A DNA stretch of 64,000 nucleotides. Source: Lachnoclostridium sp. An76 (GTDB taxonomy: Bacteria > Bacillota > Clostridia > Lachnospirales > Lachnospiraceae). The translations under genes were made by a program, and so were the position numbers. This document shows, in pieces, positions 43,063 to 52,078 of the stretch. How positions within the stretch are numbered: the stretch's first letter is position 1; every line of letters starts with the position of its first letter. The stretch lies in contig NZ_NFHL01000001.1 of the NCBI RefSeq assembly GCF_002161355.1, positions 310,001-374,000 on the forward strand. Direction: 5' to 3'. Under the pieces are notes generated by a model, which was not told the DNA's origin, made no database searches, and saw only the letters and a list, made by a program, of their open reading frames with translations.

Positions 43063-46000
43063 TTATTTATCCAGTTCGTTTTCCAGCAGATCCACAGACA
43101 CGAGCGTGGACACTCCTTTTTCCTGCATGGTGATCCCGTACAGGCGGTCCGCCGCTGTCATCGTCCCTCTTCTGTGGGTGATGACGATGAACTGGGTATT
43201 CTCTGTCAGTTTATGCAGATACTGCGCGAACCTGGTCACATTATTGTCATCCAGAGCCGCCTCGATCTCATCCAGAAGACAGAAAGGAGACGGCTTTAAG
43301 TTCTGGATCGCAAACAGAAGGGCGATCGCGGTCAGAGCCTTCTCTCCTCCCGAGAGCTGCATCATGTTCTGCAGCTTCTTTCCCGGCGGCTGGGCGATGA
43401 TACGGATGCCCGCCTCCAGGATATCCTCGTCCTCCATCAGCTCCAGCGTCCCTTTTCCTCCGCCGAAGAGCTGTTTAAACACACTGTTGAACTCTTCGGC
43501 GATCCGGGCGAACTGCTCGGCGAACTGCTTCCTCATGGCAGCGTCCAGCTCCTCGATGATCTGCACGAGTGTTGCCTCCGCCTCGACCAGGTCGTCATGC
43601 TGTCCTTTCAGGAACTCATATCTCTCAGACACATTTTTATAATCCTCAATGGCATTTACATTCACAGTGCCAAGTTTGCGGATCTCATTTTTCAGTGTCT
43701 GGATCTGCCGTTTCATGTATGCAAGGTCTGTCAGGTTCTTATCCCTTAACTCCATGGCGTGATTATATGTAAGCTCATATTCCTCCCACATATAATTCAT
43801 CTGCTTCTCCGAAGCGGCTTCGTATGATTCTCTCTGGCTGTTCAGGCGGAAACATTCCTTATCCAGGGCCGAGATATGCTTTGCCAGTTCTTCCCTCATC
43901 CGGATAAACTCTTTGTGCTTCTGGTTCAGGCCCTCTCTCTTCTCTGTCTGCTCCCTGATTTCTTTCCCGATCTCATCGAACAGCTCTTTGGAATCCTCGA
44001 TCGTACGCTTAAGTTCTCTTATCTTCTCTTCTTTTTCCCGGATCTCTTCTGAGGCATGATCCTTGTTGGAATCCAGTTCCCTTAATTCCGCCTCGAACTT
44101 CCCTGTCTCCTCATCGATACGGGAAATATTTTCCAGGATAAATACATTCTGCTGCTCCAGTGCGGCAAGTGCGAGGTGGACTTCCTCCGACTTTTTCAAC
44201 TGGAGGCTCTCCGCCTGCTTCTCCTCATCCAGGGTCTTCTGCAGTTCTTCGATCCTCGCGTTTAAATCCTGCTCCAGGTTCTCCGATGTCTCCAGCTCCA
44301 TCTGGATCGACTCTTCATTGTCCCGGATCTGCTGCAGTTCTTCCTCCAATCTCTTCTGCTCAGAGGCATACCCGTCCAGGCGCTGTTTTCCTTCTTCCAT
44401 GCGGACGCGCGTCTGTTCCACATTCATCTTCGCAGTATTCTCGAGCACTGACGCCTTTCTGAGTTCCTGCTGGATCTCATCGATCGCGTTATAGCATGTC
44501 CCGCGCTCCGCTTTTACCCGGCTGACGTCCTTTTCCATGGCGTCCATATCTGACTTGAGCATGGCCACCGTCTTCTCAAATTCCTCGATCTCCCTGCGTC
44601 TGCTCAGCAGGTTGCCGGAATTCTTAAACGCGCCTCCTGTCATGGATCCGCCCGGATTGATCAGCTCTCCTTCCAGAGTGACAAGCCGCAGTGTCTGCCG
44701 GTATTTCCTGGCAATAGCGATCCCGTCGTCAATGGTCCGCACTACGATCGTCCTTCCAAGGAGCTGAGCCGCGAGCCCTTCAAACTGAGGCTCCACATGG
44801 ACCAGAGTATTGGCTAGCCCGATCACGCCCTTCTCCCTCAGCGCCTCTTCATTCTTAAGCCCATAACTGCCCTTCATACTGGTAAGGGGAAGGAAGGTGG
44901 CGCGTCCGTACTTGTTTTTCTTCAGGAAGGCGATCATCCGCTTTGCCGTATCTTCATTGTCCGTGACAATATTCTGGATGCTCCCGCCCAGCGCAGTCTC
45001 AATGGCGATTTCATATTCTTTCTCCACTTTGATGATATCCGCCACAACGCCGATGAGGCCTTTTTCCCTGTCCTTGTTGGACATTACCCGGCGGATACTA
45101 TTGCCGTAGCCGTCATAGCGCTCTGTAATATTTTTCAGCGATTCCAGGCGGGAAGATTCCCTGTGATAAGCGGTCTGGCCGATCCGCAGTTTTTCCTGTT
45201 TTTCATTCAGCTCTTTCTGGAGCCTGGCGATGGTCTGCTCAGTCTCAGAGATCCTCTGGTTATATCCGGCGATCGTTTCCTGTACGCTGCTCAGTTCTTC
45301 TTCATACTGTCTGAGGAGTCCTGCCTGTCTCTCCTGCTCTGAGGACACTTCCAGGATACTCCGCGACAGAGCTGCCCTGCGCGCGGCGATCTGCTCTCTC
45401 GTCGTGTCATAGTGCTGGATCTTCGCTTTTGTGGAAGCCCGGTTCCCGAGGATATCCATGATCTCCTGCTTTCTGCCCTCGATCTCCGCGGTATGCTCCG
45501 CGATCCGGCTCTGGACCTCGATCAGCTTTTGCTTTGCCTCACTGTCCTGGGCGGAAGCCTGATCCAGCTTTTCCTGTACCTCCTGCTTTTCCTGTTCAAG
45601 AGAAGCTTTCTGCTCCTGTCTTGTCTCGATCTCGATGCGGACCGCATTCGAACGGTTGTCATAGTGCTCGTCATTCATGCGGACCGCATTGATCTGCTCC
45701 TTCAAGACATTGATCTGTCCCTCGAGCTGCTGTTTCAGGAGGTTTGTCTCATTGAGCTGGTTTTTCGCCGTCTCAATGGCAAGGTCGATCTGCTCGACCT
45801 CTTCCTCGATCGCCTCATACTCGGCCTTCATCTCTTCGTAGCGCCGGTTGGAATCCTCCATCTCGGATGAGGCGATCCCATACTTCTCTTCCACCTCTTT
45901 CATCCGCTCCCGGATCCGCTCTTCCTCGAGAAGGAACATGTTGATATCATATGTCTTTAATTCTTCTTTTTTCTTAAGATATTCCTTTGCGGTCTCAGAC

Positions 46001-46623
46001 TGCTTTTCCAGAGGCCCGAGCTGCTTTTCCAGCTCCTGGAGGATGTCATTGACCCTGGTCAGGTTCATCCTCTCCTCTTCCAATTTTTTGACCGAGAGAT
46101 TCTTCCTGCGCTTAAACTTGACGATACCTGCGGCCTCGTCAAAAAGTTCCCTTCTTTCCTCCGGCTTTCCGCTTAAGATCTTATCGATCTGCCCCTGGCC
46201 GATAATGGAATATCCTTCCTTCCCGATCCCGGTGTCGTAGAACATCTCATTGATATCCTTCAGGCGGCATGCCGCTCCGTTGATCAGGTACTCGCTCTCT
46301 CCGGACCGGTACAATTTGCGGGTCACTGTGACTTCCTCGTAATCAACCGGGAGCTTGTGGTCCGAGTTGTCCAGGGTGATCGCGACGGATGCATAGCTTA
46401 ATGGCTTCCTGTTTTCCGTACCGGAGAAGATCACATCCTGCATGCTTCCTCCGCGCAGCTGCTTCACTCTCTGCTCGCCCAGGACCCAGCGCACGGCGTC
46501 AGCCACATTGCTCTTTCCGCTTCCGTTAGGGCCTACGATGCCGGTGATCCCGTTGTGGAAATCGAATCTTATCTTATTTGCAAAGGATTTAAATCCCTGT
46601 ACTTCAATGTTTTTTAAATACAT
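43063..46623 (-). CDS. smc: Chromosome segregation protein SMC
   Basis: This 1186-residue protein is full length. The Walker A site is VGPNGSGKSNVADAVRWVL near 31-49. Long coiled coils flank the hinge at about 510-640 (LIGVVADIIKVEKEYE, then GRATFLPLTSM). The C-terminal head carries the signature LSGGEKALTAIALLFAIQ and Walker B CLLDEIEAALDDNN. With ScpA and ScpB, encoded elsewhere, it forms the condensin that organises the chromosome. It is 12 bases after rnc. Confidence 0.98.
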   Translation of the reverse strand: MYLKNIEVQGFKSFANKIRFDFHNGITGIVGPNGSGKSNVADAVRWVLGEQRVKQLRGGSMQDVIFSGTENRKPLSYASVAITLDNSDHKLPVDYEEVTVTRKLYRSGESEYLINGAACRLKDINEMFYDTGIGKEGYSIIGQGQIDKILSGKPEERRELFDEAAGIVKFKRRKNLSVKKLEEERMNLTRVNDILQELEKQLGPLEKQSETAKEYLKKKEELKTYDINMFLLEEERIRERMKEVEEKYGIASSEMEDSNRRYEEMKAEYEAIEEEVEQIDLAIETAKNQLNETNLLKQQLEGQINVLKEQINAVRMNDEHYDNRSNAVRIEIETRQEQKASLEQEKQEVQEKLDQASAQDSEAKQKLIEVQSRIAEHTAEIEGRKQEIMDILGNRASTKAKIQHYDTTREQIAARRAALSRSILEVSSEQERQAGLLRQYEEELSSVQETIAGYNQRISETEQTIARLQKELNEKQEKLRIGQTAYHRESSRLESLKNITERYDGYGNSIRRVMSNKDREKGLIGVVADIIKVEKEYEIAIETALGGSIQNIVTDNEDTAKRMIAFLKKNKYGRATFLPLTSMKGSYGLKNEEALREKGVIGLANTLVHVEPQFEGLAAQLLGRTIVVRTIDDGIAIARKYRQTLRLVTLEGELINPGGSMTGGAFKNSGNLLSRRREIEEFEKTVAMLKSDMDAMEKDVSRVKAERGTCYNAIDEIQQELRKASVLENTAKMNVEQTRVRMEEGKQRLDGYASEQKRLEEELQQIRDNEESIQMELETSENLEQDLNARIEELQKTLDEEKQAESLQLKKSEEVHLALAALEQQNVFILENISRIDEETGKFEAELRELDSNKDHASEEIREKEEKIRELKRTIEDSKELFDEIGKEIREQTEKREGLNQKHKEFIRMREELAKHISALDKECFRLNSQRESYEAASEKQMNYMWEEYELTYNHAMELRDKNLTDLAYMKRQIQTLKNEIRKLGTVNVNAIEDYKNVSERYEFLKGQHDDLVEAEATLVQIIEELDAAMRKQFAEQFARIAEEFNSVFKQLFGGGKGTLELMEDEDILEAGIRIIAQPPGKKLQNMMQLSGGEKALTAIALLFAIQNLKPSPFCLLDEIEAALDDNNVTRFAQYLHKLTENTQFIVITHRRGTMTAADRLYGITMQEKGVSTLVSVDLLENELDK

Positions 46624-46635
46624 ACAACACCTGCC

Positions 46636-47325
46636 CTATCTTTGTCTCCGGAGGCGCAGGATCGCCTCATACGCAGCCTGCTGCTCTGACGCTTTCTTAC
46701 TCCTGCCCGCACCTTTTCCTGACACCTTGTCCCCGATCAGGACTTCCGTGTGGAAGGACTTATTGTGGTCAGGCCCCTCTGTCCCGACAAGCCGGTAGGT
46801 GATCTCTCCCATCTTTTCCGCCTGCACCATCTCCTGGAGGATAGTTTTACTATCATAAAAGAGCTTTTTATCTTCCAGGTCTGTCAGCACAAATCTGTGG
46901 ATAAACTCTTTTGCACTAGTAAAACCACCATCCAGATACACCGCTCCGATCAGCGCCTCCATAGCGTCTGACGTAACGGAATCCCTCATCCTTCCGCCTG
47001 TCGCCTCCTCACCTTTTCCCAGGAGAAGATAACTTCCCAGGTCAATGTCTCTTGCACAGAGCGCCAGGGACGGCTCGCATACCATGCTTGCCCTCGTCTT
47101 TGTCAGTTCTCCCTCCGGCATCTTCGGCGATCCTTTAAAAAGGAACTCGCTCGATACCAGTTCCAGCACCGCGTCGCCCAGAAATTCCAGCCGCTCATTG
47201 CACTGGTATTTCGGCAGATGGCGTTCATTCGTGTAGGAACTGTGCATCATAGCCCGCTCAAGAAGCGAGAAATCCCGGAATTTATAACCGATCTTCTGTT
47301 CCAGTTCTCTTAATCTTTTATTCAT
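46636..47325 (-). CDS. rnc: Ribonuclease III
   Basis: This 229-residue double-strand-specific RNase matures rRNA and other transcripts. The signature NERLEFLGDAVLELVSSEF near 43-61 and DAMEALIGAVYLDGG near 119-133 hold the acidic metal ligands. A double-stranded RNA-binding domain ends the protein (GKGAGRSKKASEQQAAYEAI). It lies between the acpP terminator and smc; the terminator suggests it has some promoter of its own or receives read-through. Confidence 0.97.
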   Translation of the reverse strand: MNKRLRELEQKIGYKFRDFSLLERAMMHSSYTNERHLPKYQCNERLEFLGDAVLELVSSEFLFKGSPKMPEGELTKTRASMVCEPSLALCARDIDLGSYLLLGKGEEATGGRMRDSVTSDAMEALIGAVYLDGGFTSAKEFIHRFVLTDLEDKKLFYDSKTILQEMVQAEKMGEITYRLVGTEGPDHNKSFHTEVLIGDKVSGKGAGRSKKASEQQAAYEAILRLRRQR

Positions 47326-47348
47326 CTGTTCATTCCTCTATGAAAACG

Positions 47349-47370
47349 AAAAAGCCCACAGGGGCTTTTT
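47349..47370 (-). terminator. Terminator after acpP
   Basis: AAAAAGCCC-ACAG-GGGCTTTTT is a perfect 9-bp stem with flanking T-run, 19 bases after the acpP stop. Confidence 0.9.
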
Positions 47371-47388
47371 CATTCAATGATCCTTTGG

Positions 47389-47619
47389 TTATTCCACTGC
47401 TTTTTTGATCTGGTCTACCGCATCCTGCACTGTTACGATCTTCTCTGCCTCTTCATTGTCGATCTCGATATCAAACTCTTCCTCGATCCCCATGATGATC
47501 TGGAAAATGTCCAGTGAATCCGCGCCCAGATCGTCTACAAATGTAGTCTCCGGCCTGATCTCATCTTTCTGTACATTGAGGACATCCGCGATGATCTCCT
47601 GAAGTTTTTCAAATTCCAT
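47389..47619 (-). CDS. acpP: Acyl carrier protein
   Basis: This 76-residue acidic protein has the phosphopantetheine site DDLGADSLDIFQII, with the modified serine at about 36. It carries acyl chains in fatty-acid synthesis. The ATG at 47619 follows AAGGAGG at eight bases; upstream in-frame starts to 47646 overlap the plsX end and are less likely. plsX is directly upstream, linking it to phospholipid synthesis. Confidence 0.97.
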   Translation of the reverse strand: MEFEKLQEIIADVLNVQKDEIRPETTFVDDLGADSLDIFQIIMGIEEEFDIEIDNEEAEKIVTVQDAVDQIKKAVE

Positions 47620-47638
47620 AACTAACTCCTCCTTAACT

Positions 47639-48670
47639 TCATTCACTTGCTTTTTCTTCGTCCTGCGTCTCCTGGATAGCTGCTTTTATCTTTTCATTTA
47701 TTTTCTGCTCTTTAAATGTGACGCACTGGATAATCGAATTACACACCTCTTTGGAAGTGGAACTTCCGTGTGTCTTCACGACCAGCCCTTTGAGCCCGAG
47801 CATCGGCGCGCCGCCGTATTCGCTGGCGTCAAAGTCTTTCATTGTCGCTTTCAGGGCGGGCTTTACGAGAAGCGCCCCGATCTTGCTGCGCAGGCTTGAC
47901 ATCATACCTGATTTGATCTTCTTTATCAGGGTTCCGCCCACGCCTTCGTAGAGTTTAAGGATCACATTTCCCACAAAAGCTTCGCATACGATCACATCTA
48001 CATTGCCGTAGGGGATCTCCCTCGCTTCCACGCTTCCGACGAAATTAATATCCTTACAAGCTTTCAGGAGCGGGAATGTCTCTTTGACAAGTGCGTTTCC
48101 TTTTTCTTCCTCCGCACCGATATTTACGATGCCCACCGTGGGATTCTTTTTCCCCATGACGCTCTCCATATAGATGGATCCCATCTTGGCAAACTGGACA
48201 AGGTGGGAAGGCCTGGCGTCTACATTAGCCCCGCAGTCGATCAGCAGGGACACGCCTTTCAGTGTGGGAAACAGCGGAGCAAGCGGCGGTCTCTCCACGC
48301 CTTTGATCCTGCCCACGAGCACCTGGCCTCCAACAAGAACCGCGCCCGTACTTCCGGCTGAAACGAAAGCGTCTGCCTCTCCGTCCTTCACAAGCTTCAT
48401 CGCGACTACGATAGAGGAATCCTTCTTCCCGCGGATCGCCTTCACCGGCGGCTCCGCTGTCTCGATCACCTCTGTCGCGTTTATGATCCGGATCTGTCCG
48501 GCAGGGTAAGTATACTTTGCCAGCTCTTCCTTTATCACGTTTTCCCGGCCTGTCAGCAGCACCTGGATATCCTTCCTCTGCTGAACCGCCTCTACAGCAC
48601 CCTTCACGATCTCGGCCGGCGCGTTATCGCCGCCCATCGCATCGAGCGCTACTCTCGTAATATCAGACAT
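47639..48670 (-). CDS. plsX: Phosphate acyltransferase
   Basis: This 343-residue enzyme makes acyl-phosphate from acyl-ACP for PlsY. It begins MSDITRVALDAMGGDNAPAE, the family start; a longer frame to 48730 exists but AGGAGGAAGG lies before the ATG at 48670. The conserved GADAFVSAGSTGAVLVGG and LLIDCGANVDARPSHLVQFA (approximately 85-150) are visible. It is 19 bases before acpP. A strong terminator separates it from rpmF. Confidence 0.97.
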   Translation of the reverse strand: MSDITRVALDAMGGDNAPAEIVKGAVEAVQQRKDIQVLLTGRENVIKEELAKYTYPAGQIRIINATEVIETAEPPVKAIRGKKDSSIVVAMKLVKDGEADAFVSAGSTGAVLVGGQVLVGRIKGVERPPLAPLFPTLKGVSLLIDCGANVDARPSHLVQFAKMGSIYMESVMGKKNPTVGIVNIGAEEEKGNALVKETFPLLKACKDINFVGSVEAREIPYGNVDVIVCEAFVGNVILKLYEGVGGTLIKKIKSGMMSSLRSKIGALLVKPALKATMKDFDASEYGGAPMLGLKGLVVKTHGSSTSKEVCNSIIQCVTFKEQKINEKIKAAIQETQDEEKASE

Positions 48671-48727
48671 TTTCCTTCCTCCTAACGCTACTGAAAATAT
48701 TCTACTGGAAAACATTATAAAAATCAA

Positions 48728-48761
48728 CAAAAAAAAGACGCAAAACGCAAAGTTTTTACGT
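48728..48761 (-). terminator. Terminator after rpmF
   Basis: GACGCAAAAC (48736-48745) pairs with GTTTTTACGTC (48751-48761), with one extra T, followed on the minus strand by a T8 run (48728-48735). Confidence 0.88.
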
Positions 48762-48780
48762 CCTTTTTCCTTATTAAAAA

Positions 48781-48960
48781 TCAGTCAACGGAAATGATCT
48801 CACGCTTGTTGTATGAGCCGCAGGCCTTGCATACACGGTGAGGCATCATGAGCTCGCCGCACTTGCTGCATTTCACAAGGTTCGGAGCGCTCATCTTCCA
48901 GTTAGCTCTTCTCTTATCTCTTCTTGCTTTTGAAGATTTATTCTTTGGACAGATTGACAT
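48781..48960 (-). CDS. rpmF: 50S ribosomal protein L32
   Basis: This 59-residue protein begins MSICPKNKSSKARRDKRRAN, the usual L32 start, and has two CxxC pairs (CSKC at 31-34 and CKAC at 44-47), so it is the zinc-binding form. A zinc-free paralogue for zinc starvation is not in this window. It follows yceD by three bases, the conserved yceD-rpmF pairing. Confidence 0.97.
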   Translation of the reverse strand: MSICPKNKSSKARRDKRRANWKMSAPNLVKCSKCGELMMPHRVCKACGSYNKREIISVD

Positions 48961-48963
48961 AGG

Positions 48964-49491
48964 TTACACCTCCTTAAAATTCTTAAATAAGTCACGGACA
49001 ACTGACATCCTAGGATCAAGTCCCGGTTCTTCACAGTCGCAGGACCCCGTATTCAGGTTCTGGCCGCATACCTTGCACAGACCTTTACAGTCTTCCCTGC
49101 AAAGTACTTTTTCAGGCCATCCCGACAAAATCTCATTATAGAGCAATTTGTCCACGTCAAGATGATATCCGTCTATAAAGTTTGATTCATCCAGCTCCTC
49201 TGTCAGTTCTGCGTCGGAGAGACCTACGTCCACATGCTTTGTACTGTCCAGTACAAACTCATGCCTGACATCTTCCAGGCACCTGTCACACGGGATCACT
49301 GCCACAAGTCTGGCCGCCGCATGGATCAGCAGCTCCTTCCCTTTGACATGCTCTACCCTGACACGGACCGGCCCGCTGCTCACGACAGGATATTCCCCGG
49401 ACTTCATCCGGATCGTCTCCATTGTGAACGGCACAGTCTCTTCAACTGTCTTATGCTGGTCTGACAAAACGTCTGATAGGTTAATTAACAT
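48964..49491 (-). CDS. yceD: DUF177 (YceD-family) protein
   Basis: This 175-residue protein has the YceD/DUF177 hallmarks: CDRCLEDV near 88-95 and, at the C-terminus, CREDCKGLCKVCGQNLN followed by CDCEEP, a cysteine-rich cluster. Bacterial YceD and plant DUF177A have been linked to large-subunit rRNA processing. It is translated just before rpmF. A near-consensus promoter (49520-49547) lies upstream. Confidence 0.93.
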   Translation of the reverse strand: MLINLSDVLSDQHKTVEETVPFTMETIRMKSGEYPVVSSGPVRVRVEHVKGKELLIHAAARLVAVIPCDRCLEDVRHEFVLDSTKHVDVGLSDAELTEELDESNFIDGYHLDVDKLLYNEILSGWPEKVLCREDCKGLCKVCGQNLNTGSCDCEEPGLDPRMSVVRDLFKNFKEV

Positions 49492-49519
49492 AGTTATTAC
49501 TCCTATTCATACCTTGTCT

Positions 49520-49547
49520 ATTATATCATGGAAATCCTGTTTGTCAA
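49520..49547 (-). promoter_or_regulatory. Promoter of yceD-rpmF
   Basis: On the minus strand TTGACA (49542-49547), a 16-base spacer and TATAAT (49520-49525): both hexamers are perfect consensus. Confidence 0.9.
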
Positions 49548-49617
49548 CTATGATTTCCAAAATATCTGGCAGCCGGTTTCCCGCCCATTGCGAGTGTCCG
49601 GCAGCACACATAAAGAC

Positions 49618-49654
49618 GGACAGGTTCCGCCCCATTTCTGGGGCATCCCTGTCC
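49618..49654 (-). terminator. Terminator of pta-ackA
   Basis: GGACAGG (49618-49624) pairs with CCTGTCC (49648-49654), enclosing a second stem CCCC/GGGG; on the minus strand GTCTTTAT follows. Confidence 0.75.
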
Positions 49655-49684
49655 TGTCCCAAACCCTGATCCAAGCAGCGCCTC

Positions 49685-50881
49685 TTATTTCAAAAGCGCC
49701 AGTGTCTCTCTTGCGATCGCGAGCTCCTCATTTGTCGGGATCACAAACACTCTTACCTTTGAGCCTGGTTTTGTGAGCTCAGCCTGTGTTCCTCTCAGCC
49801 CGTCATTTTTCTCTTTGTCAAAATCAACTCCGAGATAGCCGAGATAGCTGCACACCTGCTCCCTTACGTAATCATCATTCTCACCGATTCCTGCTGTGAA
49901 CACGATATCGTCCACGCCATTCATTGCAGCCACATAGGAACCGATGTATTTTGCAACTTTATATGAGAATACATCCATTGCGATCTTTGCTTTTTTATCG
50001 CCTGCGTTCATTGCGTCTGTCAGGTCGCGGAAATCGCTTGACAGGCCGCCTGAAAGACCGAACACACCGGACTTTTTGTTGAGGACATTCATCACTCCCG
50101 CAATGTCAAGTCCCTCTTTCTGGGCGATGAACTCCATGATCGCCGGATCGATATCTCCGGAGCGGGTTCCCATCACAAGTCCCTCCAGCGGAGTCAGTCC
50201 CATGGAAGTATCAACGGATTTTCCGTTCATGACAGCTGTCACGCTGGATCCGTTCCCGAGATGGCACACGATCGTCTTGAGATCTTCGTACGGTCTCTCC
50301 ATAACCTCAGCCGCTTTTTTCGATACATAGCTGTGGCTTGTGCCGTGGAAGCCGTAGCGTCTTATTTTATATTTGTCATAGTACTCATACGGAAGGCCGT
50401 ACATGTAAGCCTTCTCCGGCATCGTCTGGTGGAAAGCTGTGTCAAATACTGCGGCCATCGGTGTGCCCGGCATGAGTTTCTCACATGCCTCCACGCCGAT
50501 GAGGTTTGCCGGATTGTGGAGCGGCGCCAGCTCATTGCACTCTGTCACAGCCTTCTTCACTTCATCTGTGATGATGACTGAGGAAGCGAATTTCTCTCCT
50601 CCGTGTACCACGCGGTGTCCGACTGCGCCGATCTCGTGCAGATCTTTCACAACGCCTGTCTCCGGATTTGTCAGCGCCTCGATGACATACTGGATCGCCT
50701 CTGTATGTGTGGGCATCGGCTTGTCCGATTTTTCTTTTTCTCCGCCTTCCGGCTGGTACGTCAGTCTGCCGTCGATCCCGATCCTCTCACAGAGGCCCTT
50801 TGCCAGCACTTCCTCAGACTCTGCATTGATGAGCTGGAATTTCAGTGAAGAGCTTCCACAGTTGATTACTAATACGTTCAT
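49685..50881 (-). CDS. ackA: Acetate kinase
   Basis: This 398-residue enzyme transfers phosphate from acetyl-phosphate to ADP, giving ATP and acetate. It begins MNVLVINCGSSSLKFQLI, the ASKHA-family start; AVGHRVVHGGE near 87-97, FDTAFHQTMP and FHGTSHSYV follow, and CHLGNGSSVTA binds nucleotide. The ATG at 50881 has GGAGG seven bases upstream. It follows pta by 49 bases and ends at a terminator. Confidence 0.98.
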   Translation of the reverse strand: MNVLVINCGSSSLKFQLINAESEEVLAKGLCERIGIDGRLTYQPEGGEKEKSDKPMPTHTEAIQYVIEALTNPETGVVKDLHEIGAVGHRVVHGGEKFASSVIITDEVKKAVTECNELAPLHNPANLIGVEACEKLMPGTPMAAVFDTAFHQTMPEKAYMYGLPYEYYDKYKIRRYGFHGTSHSYVSKKAAEVMERPYEDLKTIVCHLGNGSSVTAVMNGKSVDTSMGLTPLEGLVMGTRSGDIDPAIMEFIAQKEGLDIAGVMNVLNKKSGVFGLSGGLSSDFRDLTDAMNAGDKKAKIAMDVFSYKVAKYIGSYVAAMNGVDDIVFTAGIGENDDYVREQVCSYLGYLGVDFDKEKNDGLRGTQAELTKPGSKVRVFVIPTNEELAIARETLALLK

Positions 50882-50930
50882 TTTCTTTCCTCCCAAACGT
50901 TTTATTATTTTTCAGGATTTCCACCCTGCA

Positions 50931-51929
50931 TTATTCCATTGCCTGAGCCTGCACAGATGTGATCGCTACTACGCCCACGATATCCTCTGCGCTGCATCCG
51001 CGTGACAGGTCGTTGACCGGCGCCGCGATCCCCTGGGTCAGCGGTCCGTAAGCCTCTGCCTTTCCGAGTCTCTGGACCAGCTTATATCCGATATTTCCCG
51101 CATCCAGATCCGGGAAGATCAGTACGTTCGCATGTCCTGCGACTTCGCTGCCCGGCGCCTTGGAAGCGCCCACTTCGGGAACGATCGCCGCGTCAAGCTG
51201 GAGCTCTCCATCCAGTTTCAGATCCGGAGCGAATTCATGCGCAAGGCGTGTCGCCTCAACCACCTTGTCTACATCCGGGTGTTTTGCGCTTCCCTTTGTA
51301 GAGTGGGAAAGCATTGCCACGATCGGCTCTTTTCCTGTCAGAGTCTTAAAGGACTCTGCGGAAGAAAGTGCGATATATGCCAGTTTTTCCGGATCCGGAT
51401 TCTGCTCCAGTCCTGCATCTCCGAAGATAAATGTCCCGTTTGCGCCCATATCACAGTCCGGAACGACCATGAGGAAGAATGCGGAAACAAGCTTTGTGCC
51501 CGGTTTTGTCTTCAGGATCTGAAGGCACGGGCGGAGTGTATCTGCTGTGGAGTGGCATGCCCCGGATACCATCCCGTCTGCATCGCCCATCTTTACCATC
51601 ATAACGCCGTAGTACAGGTAGTTATTGAGAAGGAGCTCTCTCGCCTTCTCCTCTGTCATCCCCTTTTTCTGTCTCAGCTCGACCAGTTTCGCGATATAGC
51701 TCTCTGTCTTATCGCTTGTAGCCGGATCCACGATCGCTGCCCCGGAAATGTCATATGTACCTTTATTCTTCTCGATCTCCTCTTTGCTTCCGACAAGGAT
51801 CAGGTCCGCGATCCCCTCTTTTAAGACTGTCTCCGCAGCCTTATAAGTTCTTTCGTCCTCTGTCTCGGGAAGAACGATCGTCTTCTTATCCGCTTTCGCC
51901 CTTGCCTTGATTTCATCAATAAATCCCAT
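50931..51929 (-). CDS. pta: Phosphate acetyltransferase
   Basis: This 332-residue enzyme converts acetyl-CoA and phosphate to acetyl-phosphate. KKTIVLPETEDERTYKAAE starts the fold; the SGACHSTADTLRPCLQILKT segment near 123-142 and SHSTKGSAKHPDVDKVVEAT near 210-229 are conserved. The ATG at 51929 follows AAGGTGG; 51950 is a possible earlier start. A consensus promoter lies 42 bases upstream. With ackA it makes ATP from acetyl-CoA. Confidence 0.97.
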   Translation of the reverse strand: MGFIDEIKARAKADKKTIVLPETEDERTYKAAETVLKEGIADLILVGSKEEIEKNKGTYDISGAAIVDPATSDKTESYIAKLVELRQKKGMTEEKARELLLNNYLYYGVMMVKMGDADGMVSGACHSTADTLRPCLQILKTKPGTKLVSAFFLMVVPDCDMGANGTFIFGDAGLEQNPDPEKLAYIALSSAESFKTLTGKEPIVAMLSHSTKGSAKHPDVDKVVEATRLAHEFAPDLKLDGELQLDAAIVPEVGASKAPGSEVAGHANVLIFPDLDAGNIGYKLVQRLGKAEAYGPLTQGIAAPVNDLSRGCSAEDIVGVVAITSVQAQAME

Positions 51930-51970
51930 GATTAAAAAGCCACCTTTCATTTTTTATCACATGCGGTTTT

Positions 51971-51999
51971 ATTATAACGCAAAGGTTTTTTGTATACAA
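51971..51999 (-). promoter_or_regulatory. Promoter of pta-ackA
   Basis: On the minus strand TTGTAT (51994-51999), a 17-base spacer and TATAAT (51971-51976). Confidence 0.88.
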
Positions 52000-52078
52000 G
52001 GGATTTTATGTGCATTTTTAAGTACAATCAATTATTTTCTCAGTCTGAGTTTATATGATTGTCACAAAAATAACAATC